A DNA stretch of 64,000 nt, from contig JAZQEH010000078.1 of NCBI GenBank assembly GCA_045538895.1, positions 1 to 64,000 on the forward strand, written 5' to 3'. Of the stretch, positions 61,756-64,000 are shown in pieces. How positions within the stretch are numbered: the first letter of the stretch is position 1; each line of letters opens with the position of its first letter. Origin of the DNA: UMGS902 sp045538895. GTDB lineage: Bacteria; Bacillota; Clostridia; Oscillospirales; CAG-272. The translations under genes and the position numbers were made by a program. The notes below the pieces were generated by a model. The model had not been told where the DNA came from. It saw nothing but the letters and a program-made list of their open reading frames with translations, and searched no databases.

Positions 61756-62502
61756 ATGAAAAGCAGAATACACGAGATAATATACTCACTAAAAATTCTT
61801 TTGATATGCACACTTTTTACTTTATTAATACTATTGTTATGCTTGCTTTTTGAACACCTGAACTTAGCTACAGATTTAAAGGTGATGAATGAGAATAACG
61901 GCGTAAAAGTAATAATTGATGCGGGTCACGGCGGCAGGGACGGCGGTGCTGTCAGCAAAAGCAATCTATTGGAAAAAGATTTGAATTTATCTGTGTCAAC
62001 TACATTAAACGATATATTAATGCTTTGCGGTGTGAATTGCCTTATGACTCGTGAAGACGACAGATTAGTATGCGATGAAAACGATCCTGCTTTAAAAGGG
62101 AAGCTTAAATTAACAGATTTGAAGAATCGCCTGGAAATAGCCAAAGCTAATCCGGAAGCTGTTTTTATAAGCATTCACATGAATACTTTCCCTATAGAGA
62201 AGTACAGCGGCTTGCAGGTTTACTATTCTCCAAATAATGATGCATCATTCGAAATAGCAAATGCTATTCAGGATAATGTCCGCTTGCTTTTACAGCCGGA
62301 CAATAATAGAAAAGTTAAAAAAGCAGGTAGTAGTATTTATTTGCTGAATAGAATTACTTCTCCGGCTATACTTATTGAGTGTGGCTTTTTGTCCAATACC
62401 GCAGAAGCGGAAAGGTTGTCGAAAGCAGAATACCGAACGGCGCTTTCGCTTGTTTTTGCCCAAGTTGCAATTTCAAAAACAAATAAAGGTGAAAACTTGT
62501 AG
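61756..62502 (+). CDS. cwlD: N-acetylmuramoyl-L-alanine amidase, CwlD-like
   Basis: Zinc amidase of the Amidase_3 family. CwlD helps form muramic-delta-lactam in the spore cortex. The 248 residues have an N-terminal membrane helix (about 11-33). The catalytic domain has VIIDAGHGGRDGGA (zinc His58), Glu73, SIHMNTFPIEKYSGLQVYYS (second zinc His) and LIECGFLSNTAEAERL (catalytic Glu). The length and lone membrane anchor match CwlD in spore formers; a general cell-wall amidase is the alternative. AAGAGG precedes the ATG. Confidence 0.88.
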   Translation: MKSRIHEIIYSLKILLICTLFTLLILLLCLLFEHLNLATDLKVMNENNGVKVIIDAGHGGRDGGAVSKSNLLEKDLNLSVSTTLNDILMLCGVNCLMTREDDRLVCDENDPALKGKLKLTDLKNRLEIAKANPEAVFISIHMNTFPIEKYSGLQVYYSPNNDASFEIANAIQDNVRLLLQPDNNRKVKKAGSSIYLLNRITSPAILIECGFLSNTAEAERLSKAEYRTALSLVFAQVAISKTNKGENL

Positions 62503-62508
62503 AAATGC

Positions 62509-62537
62509 TTGAAAAAAAGGAAATCAAATGTTATAAT
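62509..62537 (+). promoter_or_regulatory. Promoter of metG
   Basis: TTGAAA (62509-62514), 17 bases and TATAAT (62532-62537), about 50 bases before metG. Confidence 0.85.
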
Positions 62538-62588
62538 AATTGTTAATGATATTTTTCAATCTTACAGATTGCGAAAGGACGGATAAAT

Positions 62589-64000
62589 ATGACTGATAAA
62601 GGAAGATTTTATATAACAACCGCTATTGCGTATAGCTCAAGAAAACCTCATTTCGGCAACACTTATGAGGTAATTATGACTGATGCTATCGCACGTTTTA
62701 AAAGACAGGTTGGTTATGATGTATTCTTCTTGACCGGTACTGATGAGCACGGTCAGAAGATTGAAAACTATGCAAAAGAGGCTGGTATTTCTCCGCAGCA
62801 GTATGTTGACAATGTTTCTGCGGAGATTCGTAAAATCTGGGATCTTATGGGTGCAAGCTACGATAAGTTCATCCGCACTACAGATGACTATCATGTACGT
62901 TCTGTACAGAATATTTTCAAGAAGCTTTACGATAAAGGCGACATTTATAAGGGACACTACGAGGGATGGTACTGTACACCGTGTGAGTCGTTCTTTACCG
63001 AAACACAGGTTACAGATTGCAAATGTCCTGATTGCGGCGCTGCTGTTACCAAGGCTAAAGAAGAAGCATATTTCTTCAAGATGAGCAACTATGCCGACAA
63101 ACTTATCGAGTACATCAAAACTCATCCTGAATTTATCGAGCCTGAATCACGCAAAAAAGAAATGGTTAACAACTTCCTCAAGGCGGGTCTTCAGGATCTT
63201 TGCGTTTCACGTTCTTCTTTTACCTGGGGCGTTCCGATTACCTTTGATGAAAAGCATGTAACTTATGTTTGGATTGATGCACTTTCTAACTATATTACTG
63301 CTCTCGGTTATGATCCCGATAATGCCGATCAGCCCGAACTTTATAAAAAGAATTGGCCCGCAGATGTTCATATAATCGGCAAGGACATTCTTCGGTTCCA
63401 TACAATTTATTGGCCTATCATTCTTATGGCTCTTGGTGAACCTTTGCCTAAAAAGGTATTCGGTCATCCTTGGTTCAATTTCGGTATGGATAAAATGTCC
63501 AAGTCCAAGGGCAATGTTATTTACGCCGATGAACTTGCAGAAGTTTTCGGTGTTGACGGTGTGCGTTATTACGCTCTTGCCGAAATGCCTTACGCTTCTG
63601 ACGGAAGCATCACTTACGAAAATATTATCAACCGTTATAATACCGACCTTGCTAACAATCTCGGCAACCTTGTTAACCGTACCGTTGCAATGACAAAGAA
63701 GTATTTCGACGGTGTTGTTCCTGCACCTGCAGTTACAGATGCAGTTGACAACGAACTTATTGCAGAGGCTGAAAAGGCGAAAAAACTTTCGTATGAACTT
63801 ATGGAAAGTTATCATATTGCCGATGCGCTTGAGGCAATATTCACCATGCTTCGCCGTGCAAATAAGTACATCGACGAAACGACTCCATGGACACTTGCAA
63901 AGAGCGAGGAAACCAAGGGAAGACTTGCCACAGTTATTTACAACCTGCTTGAAACCATCCGCATTGCGGCGGTATTGCTCACTCCTTATATTCCTGCTAC
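62589..64000 (+). CDS. metG: Methionyl-tRNA synthetase, 5' part (runs off the window)
   Basis: Class I synthetase that charges both initiator and elongator tRNA-Met. 470 codons are visible and the reading frame is still open at 64000. The HIGH-type motif is HFGN (residues 21-24 in AYSSRKPHFGNTYEVIMTDA), with Asn in place of the last His, as in other MetRS of this and archaeal/eukaryotic types. FLTGTDEHGQKIE, a zinc knuckle CTPC...CKCPDC (near 129-150), VGVDGVRYY-like helices and KMSKS (DKMSKSKGN, near 301) follow. AAAGGACGG precedes the ATG. Confidence 0.97.
   Translation, partial: MTDKGRFYITTAIAYSSRKPHFGNTYEVIMTDAIARFKRQVGYDVFFLTGTDEHGQKIENYAKEAGISPQQYVDNVSAEIRKIWDLMGASYDKFIRTTDDYHVRSVQNIFKKLYDKGDIYKGHYEGWYCTPCESFFTETQVTDCKCPDCGAAVTKAKEEAYFFKMSNYADKLIEYIKTHPEFIEPESRKKEMVNNFLKAGLQDLCVSRSSFTWGVPITFDEKHVTYVWIDALSNYITALGYDPDNADQPELYKKNWPADVHIIGKDILRFHTIYWPIILMALGEPLPKKVFGHPWFNFGMDKMSKSKGNVIYADELAEVFGVDGVRYYALAEMPYASDGSITYENIINRYNTDLANNLGNLVNRTVAMTKKYFDGVVPAPAVTDAVDNELIAEAEKAKKLSYELMESYHIADALEAIFTMLRRANKYIDETTPWTLAKSEETKGRLATVIYNLLETIRIAAVLLTPYIPA

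Noticed and set aside
62649..62660. HFGN instead of HIGH in MetRS as a possible active-site defect
   Set aside because: HxGN is a known natural form of this motif in MetRS of several lineages, and KMSKS and the zinc cysteines are intact.
1..64000. CRISPR arrays, tRNA or rRNA genes, insertion sequences, prophage or toxin-antitoxin pairs
   Set aside because: No regularly spaced repeats, cloverleaf sequences, transposase or integrase motifs, or paired small toxin-antitoxin genes were recognised in any gap or reading frame.

Overview
The window is chromosomal core sequence from a low-to-moderate GC, spore-forming Firmicute of the class Clostridia. The closest fit is an uncultured Oscillospiraceae/Ruminococcaceae-like gut bacterium. 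The evidence is Spo0A, SpoIIGA-SigE, a GerW/YtfJ protein, CwlD- and DacF-like cell-wall enzymes, a SAM-I riboswitch before metK, the infC-rpmI-rplT and dgt-dnaG-rpoD operons, a cohesin-domain surface protein, and copper-amine-oxidase-N-like modules in exported proteins. The genus assignment is inference. I see no tRNA or rRNA genes, CRISPR arrays, insertion sequences or prophage genes.

Layout. 1-8052 (+): end of a SAM-I riboswitch, metK, a small membrane protein, recD2, comF, mreB, a MATE exporter and a ComEC-like metallo-hydrolase. 8056-17614 (-): spo0A as its own unit, and a long operon reading lon, engB, M50 protease, scpA, scpB, DUF2953, gerW, dacF, rluB, GNAT-like gene. 17789-26692 (+): infC-rpmI-rplT with a structured leader and an ATT start codon, then an rRNA/tRNA methyltransferase, dprA, topA, trmFO, plsX and rnc. 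26749-38195 (+): smc, ftsY, rdgB, yhbY, nadD, yqeK, an LCP-family protein, rsfS, leuS, rpsU. 38234-43458: an FkbM-type methyltransferase with an unknown partner (-), a HIT protein (+), aspartokinase (-) and an ABC exporter (-). 43595-52828 (+): a DUF1015 protein, spoIIGA-sigE, rpmE, hflX, a YigZ-family protein, dgt, dnaG, rpoD. 52934-64000: a solute-binding-like lipoprotein with an inserted stalk-type module (+), a cysteine desulfurase with DUF3343 (-), a metallo-hydrolase, gltX, glnS, a cohesin protein, cwlD and the first two thirds of metG (all +).

How the genes work together. Most of the window serves translation (IF3, L20, L35, L31, S21, four or five aminoacyl-tRNA synthetases, RNA modification), chromosome maintenance (Smc, ScpAB, TopA, RecD2, DprA, DnaG) and the start of sporulation (Spo0A, then SpoIIGA and SigE). 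Several strong promoters with an exact 17-bp spacer and clear hairpin terminators mark the transcription units.

I did not find a convincing new defence or biosynthetic system. The best candidates for a second look are the stalk-module lipoprotein, the cohesin protein with a HSY/CSCG module, the cysteine desulfurase-DUF3343 pair, the FkbM-unknown pair, and three possible RNA/DNA control elements: a palindrome filling the spo0A promoter spacer, a hairpin between the lon ribosome-binding site and its start codon, and the infC leader.
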